Assembly (NCBI GenBank): GCA_033961575.1
Contig: CM066730.1
Location: 139,031,523-139,095,522 of the forward strand
Reading direction: 5' to 3'
Source of the DNA: Aselliscus stoliczkanus
Lineage: Eukaryota > Chordata > Mammalia > Chiroptera > Hipposideridae
DNA length: 64,000 bases
The notes below the pieces were generated by a model. That model was not told the DNA's origin, made no database searches, and was given only the letters and a program-made list of their open reading frames with translations. Numbering within the stretch: the stretch's first letter is position 1; every line of letters starts with the position of its first letter. Below are positions 42,011 to 52,740 of this stretch, piece by piece. The translations under genes were made by a program, and so were the position numbers.

Positions 42011-44853
42011 CTTTTTTTTTTTTCTGTTTGTTTCTTTATTTGATCTTTAGATTCCACATATAAGCGAAATCACATTGCCTTTCTCTGTCTGACATACTCC
42101 ACTCAGCACAGTACCCTCCAGGTCCATCCATGATGCCACAGATGGCAAGAACCCAGTCCCATCCATGATTAAGTAATATTCCATTGTATATATGTACTAC
42201 CTCCTCTTTATCCATTCTTCCACTGACGGACACCCAGGCTGCCTCCACATCTTGGCCATTGTAAACAATGCTGCAATGAATGTATGGATGCACATGAGTC
42301 TTTCGATCTGAAGTGTCTTGTAGGCTGCATATGTAAGAGCCTTGTTTTCTTATCCATTCAGCCACCCTAACTTTTTTTTTCCACCCTATCTTTTGTTTGC
42401 AGCATTTAATTCATGTATATTGAAAGTGATTATTGATAGATATGTAGTTATTGCCATTTTAATATTGGTATTTATTTATTTATTTAGCTTTAAAGAAGCC
42501 CCTCTAAGATTCCTTGTAATACTGGAGGTGATGGACTTTGTTAGATTTTTCTTGTCTGGGAAGCTCTTTATCTGTCTTTTAGAAAAAGAGCTAGAAGACT
42601 CCAGGCTAGAAGACTCCAGCTTTGCTGGATAGAGTAAACTTGGCTGAAGTTCCTTGCTTTCTATCACTTTAAATATTTCATGCCAATCCCTTCTGGCCTG
42701 CAAAGTCTTTGAGAAATCAGCTAACAGTCTTATGGGAACTCCCTTGTAAGTAACTAACTGCTTTTCTCTTGCTGCTTTTTAAGATTCTTTCTTTGTTTTT
42801 AACCTATGGCATTTAAATTATGATGTATCTTGGTTGATTTTCTTTGGTTATCGTATTTGGGACTTTCTATGCTTCCTGGGCTTGTATGTCTATTTCCTTT
42901 GCCAGGTTAGGGTAGTTTTATGTCATTATTTCTTCAAATACATTTTCAATTCTTTGCTCTCTCTCTTCTCCTTCTGGTACCCCTATGATGTGAATGTTAG
43001 TAAGCTTGATGTTGTCCCAGAGGCCCCATAAACTATCCTCATTGTTTTGGATTCTTTTTTTCTTTTTGCTGTTTTGATTGGGTGTTTTCTGTTACCTTAT
43101 CTTCTAAATTGCTGGTTTGATCCTCTGCTTCATCTACTGTTGATTCCCTGTAATGTATTCTTCATTTTAGTTATTGCATTCTTCAATTCCAACTGGTTCT
43201 TTTTTTGTTTTCTGTTTCATTTTTATGTTTCCTATCTCTTTATTCAAGTTCTCCCTAAGATCATTGAGCATCCTTATAACCAGTGTTTTGAACTCTGCAT
43301 CTGGTAAGTTGCTTGTCTCTATTTTGTTTAGTTCTTTTTCTGGAGCTTTGTTCTATTCTTTTATTTTGGACATAATTCTTTGTGTCTCCATTTTTGCTGC
43401 CTCCCTGTGTTTTTTTCTATATATTACGTAGGGTTGCTATGTTGCCCAGTCTTCGTAGAGTGGCCTTATGTAATAGGTGTGCTGTGGGGCCCCGTGGTGC
43501 AGTCTCTCTGGTCACCTGAGCTGGGTGCTCCAGGTGTGTCCCTTGTGTGTGTTGTATGTGCTCTTCTGTTGTAGCTGAGACCCTGGATGCTGTCTGCATG
43601 TCCATGGGAGGGATTGACCCTTGGGCTGATTGATTGTGAGGACTGGCCGTGACTACAGTGAAGGAGATGTGGTGCAGGGGCTGACCCTGTGGGGCAGGAT
43701 TCACTTTAGCAGGGCTCTGGTGCCTGCCTAGTGTGCCCTTTGGGTGTGTCTTTCCCTGGAAGCAGCCAGGTGATGCTCTAGCTTGGTCTGAAGCTGGCCA
43801 CTGGGTGTGCCAGTCCTGGGGCCCACTAGGAGAGGCTTTGCCTCAGGCCAAGTTCTGCTGATCCAGTGCCCTGCCCAGGACCACCTGGCATGTACCACAA
43901 AACAACCTGCAGATGGCTGTGACTGGCACTGGGCTTGGAGGTGCCTTGAGAGGCCAACCTGCAAACCAAGGCCAGGTGTTGCTAGTGTCGGACTTAGGGA
44001 TGCTCAGCAAGAGGTACGGGACACCCCAAAGCCAAATGTTACTTGATTACATTTTGTGAACCTTTTAGAGATTTTAGGAAAGTCCATAGCATGAGTCAAG
44101 ACAGACTGTTTGTACGGAAAAGCCACTGAAGCAGCTTGGGTGAGCCCAAAATTTGGATGGGTCGGGGTCTCAGGGAATCACCAGGGCAGGGTGATTGATG
44201 GAGATTTAAATATGTTGGCCACCTGAGTCTGCACGTCTGCACGCTGGGAGGTGGGAGGGCTCAACAAAGAAACAATGGCTTCCTTCAGCTCCTTCATCCG
44301 GGAGAAAGCTGCCTCTCCAGCCCTAGTCCTGAGGCCAGACAACTCAGTTCCTCCCTGTATGTCCCTGGTGTCTTTTGAGCTGCTGCCCCAGCCCTGGAGC
44401 TCAGAGTGAGTGAGTCCGTCAGTCAGCAAGTAAGTCCATGTGTGGGCCCTGTAAGAGGAGCACCTGGAACGCCAGCCATCCTCTGTCTCATTCAGCCACA
44501 ATGCTCCTCTGGCTTTCACAGCCAGAAGGCATGGGCACTTCTCTCCCTGGCACTGGAACCCTGGGCTGGGGAGCCGGGTGGGGGGCTGGGACCCCTTGCT
44601 CCTCAAGGGGGACCTCTACAGCCAAGAGATCTCTCCCAATTCAGCCCGGGATCAGCCCGTTTCGTGTTTCCATCCCTCCTACCAGTCTCGAGGTGGCTTC
44701 TTCTGTATGTCTTTAGTTGTAGGGCTTCGGTTCAGCTAGACTTCAGGAAATTCTCAATAATGGTTGTTCTGTAATTTAGTTGTAATTTTGATATGGTTGT
44801 GAGAGGAGGAAAGCACAGCATTTACCTACTCCACCATCTTGACCAGAAATTGC
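42011..44853 (-). mobile_element. Full-length ORF2-less L1 (HAL1-like), 2.84 kb
   Basis: Minus strand. It has a 5' end with 'GGTCAAGATGGTGGAGTAGG' at 44828-44847, a long 5' UTR (about 44850-43392), a degraded ORF1 (43391-42480), a very short leftover of the ORF2 region (about 42330-42475), a 3' UTR ('agcgaaatcacattgccttt') and an A tail (T run at 42012-42023). Target-site duplication 'tagagctcat' lies at 41998-42007 and 44854-44863, then TTTTTT/AA. The intact ends show that ORF2 is missing by internal structure, not by 5' truncation. Confidence 0.88.
42480..43391 (-). pseudogene. L1 ORF1, degraded copy
   Basis: A start codon is placed at 43391-43389 by comparison with the copy at 40258. The coiled-coil part is broken by several stops. 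The C-terminal part (42703-42476) still reads 'QARRDWHEIFKV', as in ORF1 C-terminal domains. A 15-bp tandem duplication (42591-42620) repeats residues LESSS in the C-terminal domain. It cannot make a working protein. Confidence 0.75.
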
Positions 44854-44890
44854 TAGAGCTCATTTTTTAATGTCTAGATTATCATGCTCT
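44854..44890 (-). repeat. MIR SINE, second part
   Basis: After the repeated 'tagagctcat' the sequence resumes toward the MIR head ('tcatgctctagagcc'). It is short and decayed. Confidence 0.4.
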
Positions 44891-44934
44891 AGAGCCAGAA
44901 AGTACCTTTTTTTTCTTTCTTTTTTTATTTTATT

Positions 44935-45062
44935 TTTATAAGCACTTAGTAGGCACCATAATAGGTACTTGGGTAATGGGATGAACAAGAAAGACAAGGT
45001 CTCTGCCCTGAAAAAACAGTCCAGTAGGGATACAAACAAGCACCTAGCTTTTGGAGGTGAGC
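44935..45062 (-). repeat. LINE-2 3' segment
   Basis: 'taggcaccataataggtact', 'gatgaacaagaaagacaagg' and 'tctctgccctgaaaaaacag' follow reverse-oriented L2. Confidence 0.55.
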
Positions 45063-46075
45063 CATGGAGTTATTTCTCTCTAACTACCTACCTTGACTGA
45101 ACCAGCCTGGTATTAAAGAAACAGGCAGGAGGGCTGAGATTGTGATATATCATAGGCCTCTGTCTTGGGCCTCCTTCTGTATCTGCCCATGATGGCCTGC
45201 CTCCATGCAGATCAGCATCTACAGCAATCAGGACGGACACCAGGGCCTCAACAGTATCTGCAGCATTTCACTCCTTTAGGCTAGGAGATAGCTACATAGG
45301 CATTCATTATGTTTTCTACATTATTTTTTATATCTGAAATATTTCAAAATTTAAAGAAATCATGTTGCAGAGAAATTTTGTGATGTAGTAAAATATTCAC
45401 AAAATAATTTTAATTGAAATATGTCTGGTTACAAAACAATTTATTCAGAATAATTCAAATTTTGAAAGCAAAGTAAAGAAAAAAATCAGTTATTTACCTA
45501 AGTGATAAGATTTTGAGTATTTTTTTTTTATTTTGCTGTATTTTCATATATTCTATAAGGAATATGTATGATTTTTATAATTAAAAAATAATTTATCAGT
45601 TCCTAATATGATTACTCCTAAGCCTGAACTCCTCTCAGTACAGTGTTTGACTTTCTGCCAATGTACTTAATTGTTCCTGTTGGTGATTTGAACAGCCTAC
45701 CTTCTTGCCATGTGTCTCTGAGTGATTCCTCTGCATCCTTTTCTAAAATCTTATATTCTGTCATCTTTGCTTGAAGGAGTCCAGCCCCAAGGGTGTGGAA
45801 GGGAGGCTGTGTTTTTCCAGAAACTGTAGTGGAAAGCAGGGTAAAGGCAGAGATATAAAGATGGAAAGGCTGCAAGATGAGACATAGCCTCAGTGCTTCA
45901 TGCTGCTCATGGATCCATATAAATGTAATGTGCCCCTAAGTGTGCAGAGATGGTGCTTTACGGCTTGCAGAATGCCTCACATCCACAAACATGTTTTATA
46001 GTTACAACAACAGCTTGCTGTTCCCATAGTAAGCTGCTATTTCAAGTTCCTCTGTCTTTGCATTTACTGTTTTCT
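45063..46075. other. AT-rich, no recognised feature
   Basis: 45300-45600 is strongly AT-rich without an assignable repeat. No gene is present. Confidence 0.3.
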
Positions 46076-46077
46076 CT

Positions 46078-46352
46078 CCTCCACCTCTAAAAATTCTACA
46101 TGGTTCACCTGAAGTGCCTCCTCCTTGAAGTCTTCCCTTGAATCCAGGCAAAATTAATCACACCTTTCTCTGTGCCCCCAGAGCACATTGTGTATACCTG
46201 CCATTGTAATAGGTAGTTTACTGTAGGCATTGGAACATAGCTATGTTTTCTCCACTAGAACATGACCTCTTCAAGGGCAGGAATAGAGTTTTTTTATTTT
46301 TTATTTCTGTATACCCAGCATTTAACATTATGCTGGCACAGAGTAGGTGGCA
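46078..46352 (+). repeat. LINE-2 3' end
   Basis: 'gtgcctcctccttgaagtct', 'aggcaaaattaatcacacct', 'aacatgacctcttcaagggc' and 'atgctggcacagagtaggtg' are the full ordered 3' part of L2. Confidence 0.75.
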
Positions 46353-46374
46353 GCATGGTTGACATTACTTAGAG

Positions 46375-46545
46375 GCAAACAAGGTGGTTAATGTCACCTC
46401 CATTTGAGAGAGGAGTCATGAAGCTCAAAGATGGATAAGCCACCATACCTAACCTCCCTCAGCTGGAAGTGATGAAGCTGGGATTTGAACCTAGGTTAGT
46501 TTGACTCCCAAACCTGTGCTCTTTCAGCACTGTGATTGATAGTCA
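46375..46545 (-). repeat. MIR SINE
   Basis: 'gaagctgggatttgaaccta' and 'actcccaaacctgtgctctt' are the tRNA-derived side of reverse-oriented MIR. Confidence 0.65.
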
Positions 46546-46551
46546 TCTCCA

Positions 46552-46622
46552 CTATCATCACCATCATCATCACTTTCATCACTGTCATTGTCGTCATCAT
46601 ATCATCATCATCATCCTCATCT
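46552..46622. repeat. (ATC)n-rich microsatellite
   Basis: Imperfect TCATCA-type trinucleotide repeat of about 70 bp following the MIR. Confidence 0.85.
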
Positions 46623-46979
46623 TCCCAGTGACAGCACTGGGCCAGGAACCTAAGACGGTAGTTGAATGAATAAATGTACTACTGCCATTATTATTTTACT
46701 ATTATTACTCTTCCCCTCTTCCTACCTAACATAATTTCTCTCTCATACCTCATGCCAGTACATCTTAAGTTCCTTTGTATCTCCTGTAGTAGCTAGCATG
46801 GTTCTGACATATCAGCACTTAACAATAGACTCATTGACGTGATTTGTTAGCCTTCACATTCTAGAATGAGGAAATGTCACCCATTTAAGAACTCAGCATA
46901 CTTTGGGGTAGTGGGCACACAGCTTGGCCCTATCCTGAGGGTAAAGCTGTCAGTCTTCACATCCCAACCAAAAGTTTAA

Positions 46980-47145
46980 AGTTAGTGTGGAACTTCGGAG
47001 TTAAAGCTTTTGGTTTACGTCCATTTTCATTGACTTGCAAAGTAATTTTGGACAAATCCTATTATATCTATGAGTCTTTTCATTTCTTCATGTATGAAAA
47101 CAGGAGAGGTAGTATTTCTGACTTCCTTCACAAGTGTGGCATGGA
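46980..47145 (+). repeat. MIR-like SINE relic
   Basis: 'taattttggacaaatcctat' and 'tcatttcttcatgtatgaaa' with 'acaggagaggtagtat' follow the plus MIR order, decayed. Confidence 0.5.
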
Positions 47146-47348
47146 GGCTTACATAGGACCATTGCTTTTCACTCTGGGAAGTCCTCCACATGGGCAAGAC
47201 ATTTATGCTATTAAATTAGAGGGAATAGAGTCATGGGCTAATGAAACAATCTATCTTCTCAGTGTTCCACCCAATATTTTGTGAAATCATAGATCCAAAG
47301 CTAACTTTCCTCTCTCCAGAGCCATCCTAGATCCCAGAATCCTTTGAC

Positions 47349-47351
47349 TGT

Positions 47352-47422
<71 letters not shown>
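47349..47422. repeat. (TG)n(AG)n compound microsatellite
   Basis: About 14 TG units turn into about 22 AG units without interruption. Confidence 0.97.
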
Positions 47423-47429
<7 letters not shown>

Positions 47430-47514
47430 TAAGACAAAGAGACATAGCCATATTATTCTGGAATCTGGAAAGATGTCCAAAGGGGATCTTAGGATTTGAC
47501 TTGTATATATGCAG

Positions 47515-47960
47515 CTCTTATTTGATTGTGCTATTTTAAACCGTTCTCAGTCGGGAGGCTGGCAGCTCTGATTGCTTTTCAAAGCCCTGGCTTTTATCAC
47601 CACTGTTTTCTTCATGCATAAATCCAGGCTATGTCCCCACCTTCTGTTTCCTTCTGTCTTTGAGCTGAGAAGCAAGATGCAATTTAGTAGCTGGGCTAGA
47701 GGGGGACTGGGTTGCTTTAGAGACATCATTGGTTTAATTGACTTGTTTGCTTTTGGATGAGTCATGTTCAGTCTGAGTTGTTTTCCCTTAACTAGATGGT
47801 GGTGGTGGTGCTTTTTTATTGTTGTCTTTCTTTCTTTTTCCTTTTTTCCCTTGTCAAGAACAATCATTATTAGATCTGATGGAACATAGACCTGGCTTTG
47901 AAGGAAACAGTCTTTTTCCTCTTCCCTGAAATTAGAAGGGAGCACTCCACACTTGGCTGC
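47515..47960. promoter_or_regulatory. Candidate conserved noncoding element
   Basis: Repeat-free, with 'tgattgcttttcaaagccct', 'cttcatgcataaatccagg' and 'attggtttaattgacttgtt'. Composition suggests a regulatory element. Inference only. Confidence 0.28.
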
Positions 47961-48454
47961 ATTTGGATGATGGCTGAACTCAATTCCTAGCTGTTCTCAT
48001 CCCCAAGGTCAAGCTTAGCCACAGCTTCCTGTTCCCATATTTTCCTGCTCCCTCTGCCTCATCTGCACAGAGGTAGTTACAGCTCCTGAGGGGATCCTTT
48101 CAAACAGGTGTTTGCATTTTAAAATTTCTAATCTGGGTATTTCTGGAAACAGATAAACAGAGTCTTTGAGTTCAGCAGAAAGGTCTTAGCAGCAGGGAGT
48201 GGGAAATTTACCTGCGGAATAAAAGACTGAATTAAGGTTTGGCAACTTTTAGTTAATAGAGGAACATAAGAAACTGTTCAAAACAGCTCCTGACACCTAA
48301 TTGGTCTCATAAACGTTTATGAGTTAAGGAAGAACTGGGGGAGGGGAGGAGGGATATCTTCCCCACTGGCTCCTCTTTTACCTGCTCTCCATGTTGGATT
48401 TCACAGGTCTGTGTCTTGGACCGCCTTCTCTATATACCCAGTCCCTCTAGACTC

Positions 48455-48622
48455 CTGCTCCCCAAATGAGGTCTCCAGACTAAGCAGTACCTGCATCGCT
48501 CAGGAGCTTGTTATATATGCTTACTCTCAGGCCCTGCCCCCAGACCCACTCAATCAGAGTCTGCGTTTTAACAAGATTCGAATACCCATTCAAATGCATT
48601 TGCTAACGACTCCTAAATACTC
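48455..48622 (+). mobile_element. MER5-like hAT MITE relic
   Basis: 'aggagcttgttatatatgc', 'tactctcaggccctgccccc', 'cactcaatcagagtctgcgt' and 'tttaacaagattcgaatacc' follow the order of MER5/Charlie-type short transposons. Confidence 0.6.
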
Positions 48623-48827
48623 GTATGCTTTTTTAACCCTGATAATTTCAGAAGTTTTAGATTCATGTGTCTAAATGCCCACAGCCTACTGGACTTTCTT
48701 ACTTGAAAGTCAGTAGGAAATCATCTCAAACTTCATATGACTAAAAGACAGCTCTTGACCCTCCATACTAGTTTTCTAATTTTCTTCTTCCCTAGAAATG
48801 GCACCACCACCGAAAAATGTACATGCT

Positions 48828-48929
48828 TTTTTTTTGAGGGCAGTGTCACTGGCCCTCCTATGTGGGACCTGAACCGGGGCCGCTGGCGTCCCAAGCCAGC
48901 GCTTAACCACGGTGCCACTCGGTTGAGCC
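48828..48929 (-). mobile_element. tRNA-derived bat SINE (Rhin-1-like), short type
   Basis: Same head, hairpin and box B as the copy at 8603, minus orientation, T run at 48828-48835. Target-site duplication 'tacatgct' at 48820-48827 and 48930-48937. The terminal CGGCCGGCCC has changed to 'cggttgagcc'. Confidence 0.9.
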
Positions 48930-49108
48930 TACATGCTATTTTTTGATTTTTCTCTTTTCTTAACTGTCAGCATTCAATTTATCAGCTAGGCCTTTGAATT
49001 ATTTTTCTAAGCATACACTTAACTCTCCCACTCCTCTCTATGTTCACTGCTATAGACCTAGCCCAACCAACCTATCAGTTTTGGTTTGAATTGCTTTTCA
49101 CGTCTACT

Positions 49109-49219
49109 TTTTTTTTTTTTTTTTTGAGGGCAGTGACACTGGCCCTCTTATGTGGGACCCAAACTGGGGCTGCTGGCTTCCCAAGCCAGCGCTTAATCAC
49201 CGAGCCACTCGGCCGGCCC
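49109..49219 (-). mobile_element. tRNA-derived bat SINE, first of three stacked
   Basis: Short type, minus, T run 49109-49125. Flanked by 'tcacgtctact' at 49098-49108 and 49220-49230. The right copy is at once the left flank of the next SINE. Confidence 0.92.
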
Positions 49220-49230
49220 TCACGTCTACT

Positions 49231-49637
49231 TTTTTTTTTTTTTTGAAGATTTTATTGGGGAATTGGAGGAGGGCTAACAGACAAGTTGCTGTCCTTTTTT
49301 CTTCAGTCTAGTTGTGGAGGGCCCATGTTGGTATCGTCATTGCCTGATGAGGCACATCAGTCACCAGCCTCTGGATGGTCGCTCACCGCGGCTATTGTCA
49401 GCTCATGGTGGCTGCCAGCTGCTCACGCTGGCTGCCGGCCACTCACTGTAGCCTATGGCAGCCCACTGCAGCAGGGGCCGCAGCCTACACCATTGCCGGA
49501 GCTCGCAGAGCCCAGCTCCAGGTGGAGCTGTTGTTAGCTGTAGAGGGCAGTGTCACTGGCCCTCATATGTGGGATCCAAACCAGGGCTGCTGGCATCCCA
49601 TAACCAGTTCTTAACCAATGCGCCACTCGGCTGGCCC
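49231..49637 (-). mobile_element. Composite bat SINE, second of three stacked
   Basis: About 400 bp, minus. A standard short-type head (49547-49637), then a GC-rich middle (about 49330-49540) with repeated CTGGCTGCC/GCTCAC-like units, then the 'CCAATAAAATCTT' end shared with the element at 14608 and an A tail (T run 49231-49244). Flanks are 'tcacgtctact' on the left and 'tcacatctact' on the right. Confidence 0.88.
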
Positions 49638-49649
49638 CTCACATCTACT

Positions 49650-49753
49650 TTTTTTTTTTGAGGGCAGTGTCACTGGCCCTCACATGTGGGACTTGAACCG
49701 GGGCTGCTGGCCTCCCAAGCCAGCGCTCAACCACTGTGCCACTTGGTCGGCCC
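49650..49753 (-). mobile_element. tRNA-derived bat SINE, third of three stacked
   Basis: Short type, minus. Flanked by 'tcacatctact' at 49639-49649 and 49754-49764, followed by TTTTT/AC. It shares the A variant of the target repeat with the right side of the preceding SINE. Confidence 0.92.
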
Positions 49754-49769
49754 TCACATCTACTTTTTA

Positions 49770-50095
49770 CCTCATGCAATCCATTTGCCAAAAAGTTATT
49801 GGAGAAATCTTTTTAAACATGCATCTTTTCACTTCCCTGCTTAAAATCTTCCAATGACTTTCCATTTCATTTAGAATATAATAATAAAAACAAAACAAAA
49901 CAAAAACAACTTCACTGTAATGGGAAAATTCCATGAGATCTATCTCCTACCTGCCTCTCTCACCCAAACTTGTATTATTTGCCCCCTTTCTACTCTGCTC
50001 CACCCACACGGGCCACCCACCGTAAGGCTTTTGCACAAGCTATCCTCATTGCCTTGTGTGCTCTTTCTTGATCTTTAATACCTGTTTTTTTTGTA
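49770..50095 (+). repeat. LINE-2 3' part
   Basis: 'cttccctgcttaaaatcttc', 'atctatctcctacctgcctc' and 'gtaaggcttttgcacaagct' follow plus L2. An A-rich CAAAA run is inserted near 49890. Confidence 0.55.
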
Positions 50096-50344
50096 GCTCA
50101 AACCACAGCCCCAAGAATGGAGGGAAACAACCCTAGATAAGAGATACTAGACTACAGCATCTTTCCCTGTGCCAACCATGCCAGAGGAGGGAGGGAATGA
50201 GGGGAAGAGGAGGTGTCCAGGGAGCACACAGGTCTTCTCTTTTCCCACAAGTCCCTCGGATGTAGGCCTGCCTAGAGCAGGAGAGGAAGAAGTGAGCATC
50301 AGCCTGGGATGAGATAACTGATCTAATCGGGACTGGACATTTTT

Positions 50345-50462
50345 TTTTCATTTTTTTTTTTTTTTTTTGAGGGCAGTGTCGCTGGCCCTCATATGTGGGA
50401 CCCGAACCGGGGCCGCTGGCTTCCCAAGCCAGCGCTTAACCACCACGCCACTCGGCCGGCCC
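50345..50462 (-). mobile_element. tRNA-derived bat SINE, young copy
   Basis: Short type close to consensus, minus, T-rich tail 50345-50369. Perfect 16-bp target-site duplication 'cgggactggacatttt' at 50328-50343 and 50463-50478, followed by AA (TTTT/AA). The intact TSD and consensus head suggest recent insertion. Confidence 0.95.
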
Positions 50463-50479
50463 CGGGACTGGACATTTTA

Positions 50480-50720
50480 ATTCATGAAAGTCACCAGAAA
50501 GCTTGGAGGCCTGTCAGACATGTTATTAAGGGACCGATTCATCAGTGCTTGAGAGAAAGGAGCGATGGGAGAAAAATAAAACTCTTCCATGCCTGTGTCC
50601 CATCAGCTTCAATCTGGTCAATAAACCAGCTACAAATTTCCACCGATAGACCACAAAGTGTACAATCTGTCTAGAGACATTTAAAGGTTGAACCACATAA
50701 CGTTCTCATACACATTTGCC
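50480..50720. promoter_or_regulatory. Candidate conserved noncoding element
   Basis: Repeat-free, with 'gggagaaaaataaaactctt', 'caataaaccagctacaaatt' and 'gacatttaaaggttg'. It directly adjoins the young SINE insertion. Inference only. Confidence 0.22.
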
Positions 50721-50924
50721 AATGTATGGAAACTCTGAAATAGAACTGTTTCAATTTACAGATGGAGACTAGATGGTGAACTTGGCTGAAGGCTCTTGGT
50801 AGTGTTGTGTTTAGGAGAGCCTAATTGTGTGTTTGCTTCTCTCAGCTTAATTTTTAGTCCTTTTGAAATGTATAGCACCTCTCCCCAACAACCTCCTGTG
50901 AATAATTTAGATCAGAAATCACTT

Positions 50925-51015
50925 CTCAGTTATTTTGTAATTTCTTCTAACACCTGGGACAGGATCTGGCACATAGGAGATGCTCAATAACTATCTGTTG
51001 AGTTAATCAGGAAAT
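50925..51015 (+). repeat. LINE-2 3' end
   Basis: 'ggatctggcacataggagat' then 'gctcaataactatctgttga' is the L2 terminal block. Confidence 0.65.
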
Positions 51016-51094
51016 GAGTTTATAGATTCAGTTTGATTGTTATAGCTGGACCAGGTGAGTTTTGGGAGAAAAAAATAAATGACTTTAGGATGGG

Positions 51095-51292
51095 AAGATG
51101 AGGGCTCAGATTCTGATGATGCTGTTTACCAGCTGTTTGGATTTCAGCAAATCACACATTTTTTCTGAGCCTTAGTCTCCTCACTCATAAAATAGCAGGG
51201 CCCTTACCTGTGTCACAGGTTGTTGTGTGGATCAAATGAAGAAGCACATCTGAACACATTGAGCACACAGCAGTTACCCCAAAATGTGTTTT
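51095..51292 (+). repeat. MIR SINE
   Basis: 'tctgagccttagtctcctca' and 'gttgttgtgtggatcaaatg' are plus-oriented MIR blocks. Confidence 0.65.
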
Positions 51293-51944
51293 TGAAGCTG
51301 TAGACTCAAGCATAATCTTCCTGGACTCTATCCTCCATGGTTGTTTGACAAACATCCCCTCATCCCTCTTTCTTCCTCCTCCTCTATGTCCTCCTAGATT
51401 ATAAATGCGGGCTGAATCCACCTTCTCAGACACATAAGAGACACGTGTGAGTAGGCTGAGAGACCTTTAAGAAAAGACCAATATTTGCATATCTATTATA
51501 ACTACTCACTGTTCGACTTGTTTCATTACAATTTCTATTTGGATAATATGTAAGGTCAATACTGTCACTGTCCTGGAAAATTCACTTTTTATTAAAGCAA
51601 AATGCACTGTATTTATAGAGATAACACCTTAAATGTTACAAGAGAAGGCACACCAATTACACTGGTTCCCTTGATGGGGCAAGTTTACATGCTCCATGTT
51701 TTATCATATGTTACGAGGTAAGGAATCTTTGCCAAGTGTTAGCCTTTGGCTGAACTTGAATTGACCTTGACCATCCTTTCTTATAGACCTGGGAGCACCG
51801 AGATAACCATATTGAGAAAAGGAAAGGAAGCAAAACAAAACCAAGAAGTCTTTCTTGTCTATACTCCTACAGCAGTTTGTTCCCACTGCATTCCTGTATC
51901 AATTTCCCCTCAAGCTGTTTGCTTGGCTTCCTTTTTTTGTCATG
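51293..51944. other. No recognised feature
   Basis: No gene or assignable repeat. Confidence 0.3.
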
Positions 51945-52018
51945 AACTACTAGGTAATAGGTACAGTGTCTGGCACATACTGGAGGCTCAATAAATATTT
52001 GTGAGTAAGTGAAAGTGA
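51945..52018 (+). repeat. LINE-2 3' end
   Basis: 'gtgtctggcacatactggag' and 'gctcaataaatatttgtgag' are a clear L2 terminus. Confidence 0.7.
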
Positions 52019-52074
52019 ATGATATAAAGCAAGAGGTTGGTAATTGTTGACTTGTTTTTCTCTTAAGGAGATAA

Positions 52075-52250
52075 AATGGCACAATGAAAGGAAAATACAC
52101 GTAAGACTTAAGTCAGGATATCTTGAATTCAAATGCTGGGTTTTTTTATCACTTACTAGATGTGTAGCAATTTATTTAGCTCAAAGAAAATCAGTTTCCC
52201 TTTTTTATTAAACAAGGGAAATACTTGTGCTGATTTTCCTTTTACAGTTC
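52075..52250 (+). repeat. MIR SINE
   Basis: 'cttgaattcaaatgctgggt' and 'cacttactagatgtgtagca' follow plus-oriented MIR. Confidence 0.55.
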
Positions 52251-52379
52251 ACTGACATGTAGTAGATAAAATGTGTCATCATTCCAATTCCCTTCACTTC
52301 ATCCTTTTTGATTAACAAAAAAGAAAGTAGAATTGTTGGTATTTTCTTACTTGTCATTCTATTCTGTCCTTGTTAACAA

Positions 52380-52740
52380 ATATAATAAAAAAATGGAAAA
52401 ATCTGTGTATGTGTTTTGTGGTATTTTCTACAAAGGCTTCGACTTCTGTTTTTCATTTTCCCCCGTCGACTAATTTCAAACTCAATACACAATTGACCAG
52501 CACTGTTATTTTGATATAGTGAAGTCAGGTTTCCAAAGCTCTTACAGACTGCTAATGACCAGGTAGCAGTGGGGCTCTCCAGTTATTTTTCATATGTCAG
52601 CAGGCCCAAATGAAATGAAATGTTTTCCCATTTTAAGGTTTCGAGTGCTAACTCAAATGTCAAATCCATGTGTGTTTGGCTGGTATGAAATCAACTCAAA
52701 ATTGTAACCTTGGTTATCTCCTAGTGATCAAAACCTTAAC
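52380..52740. promoter_or_regulatory. Candidate conserved noncoding element
   Basis: Repeat-free and AT-rich, with 'ggtttccaaagctcttacag', 'cagttatttttcatatgtca' and 'atgaaatgaaatgttttccc'. One of the clearest enhancer-like stretches by composition. Inference only. Confidence 0.3.

Noticed and set aside
44178..44606. 142-codon open frame, minus strand
   Set aside because: It is part of the GC-rich 5' UTR of the HAL1-like L1, upstream of ORF1; it is not ORF1.
46552..46622. ATC repeat as a CRISPR-like array
   Set aside because: Simple trinucleotide microsatellite in a mammalian genome; no spacers.
49040..49661. Several overlapping open frames at the SINE stack
   Set aside because: They read through the GC-rich SINE heads and T tails; coding potential is an artefact.
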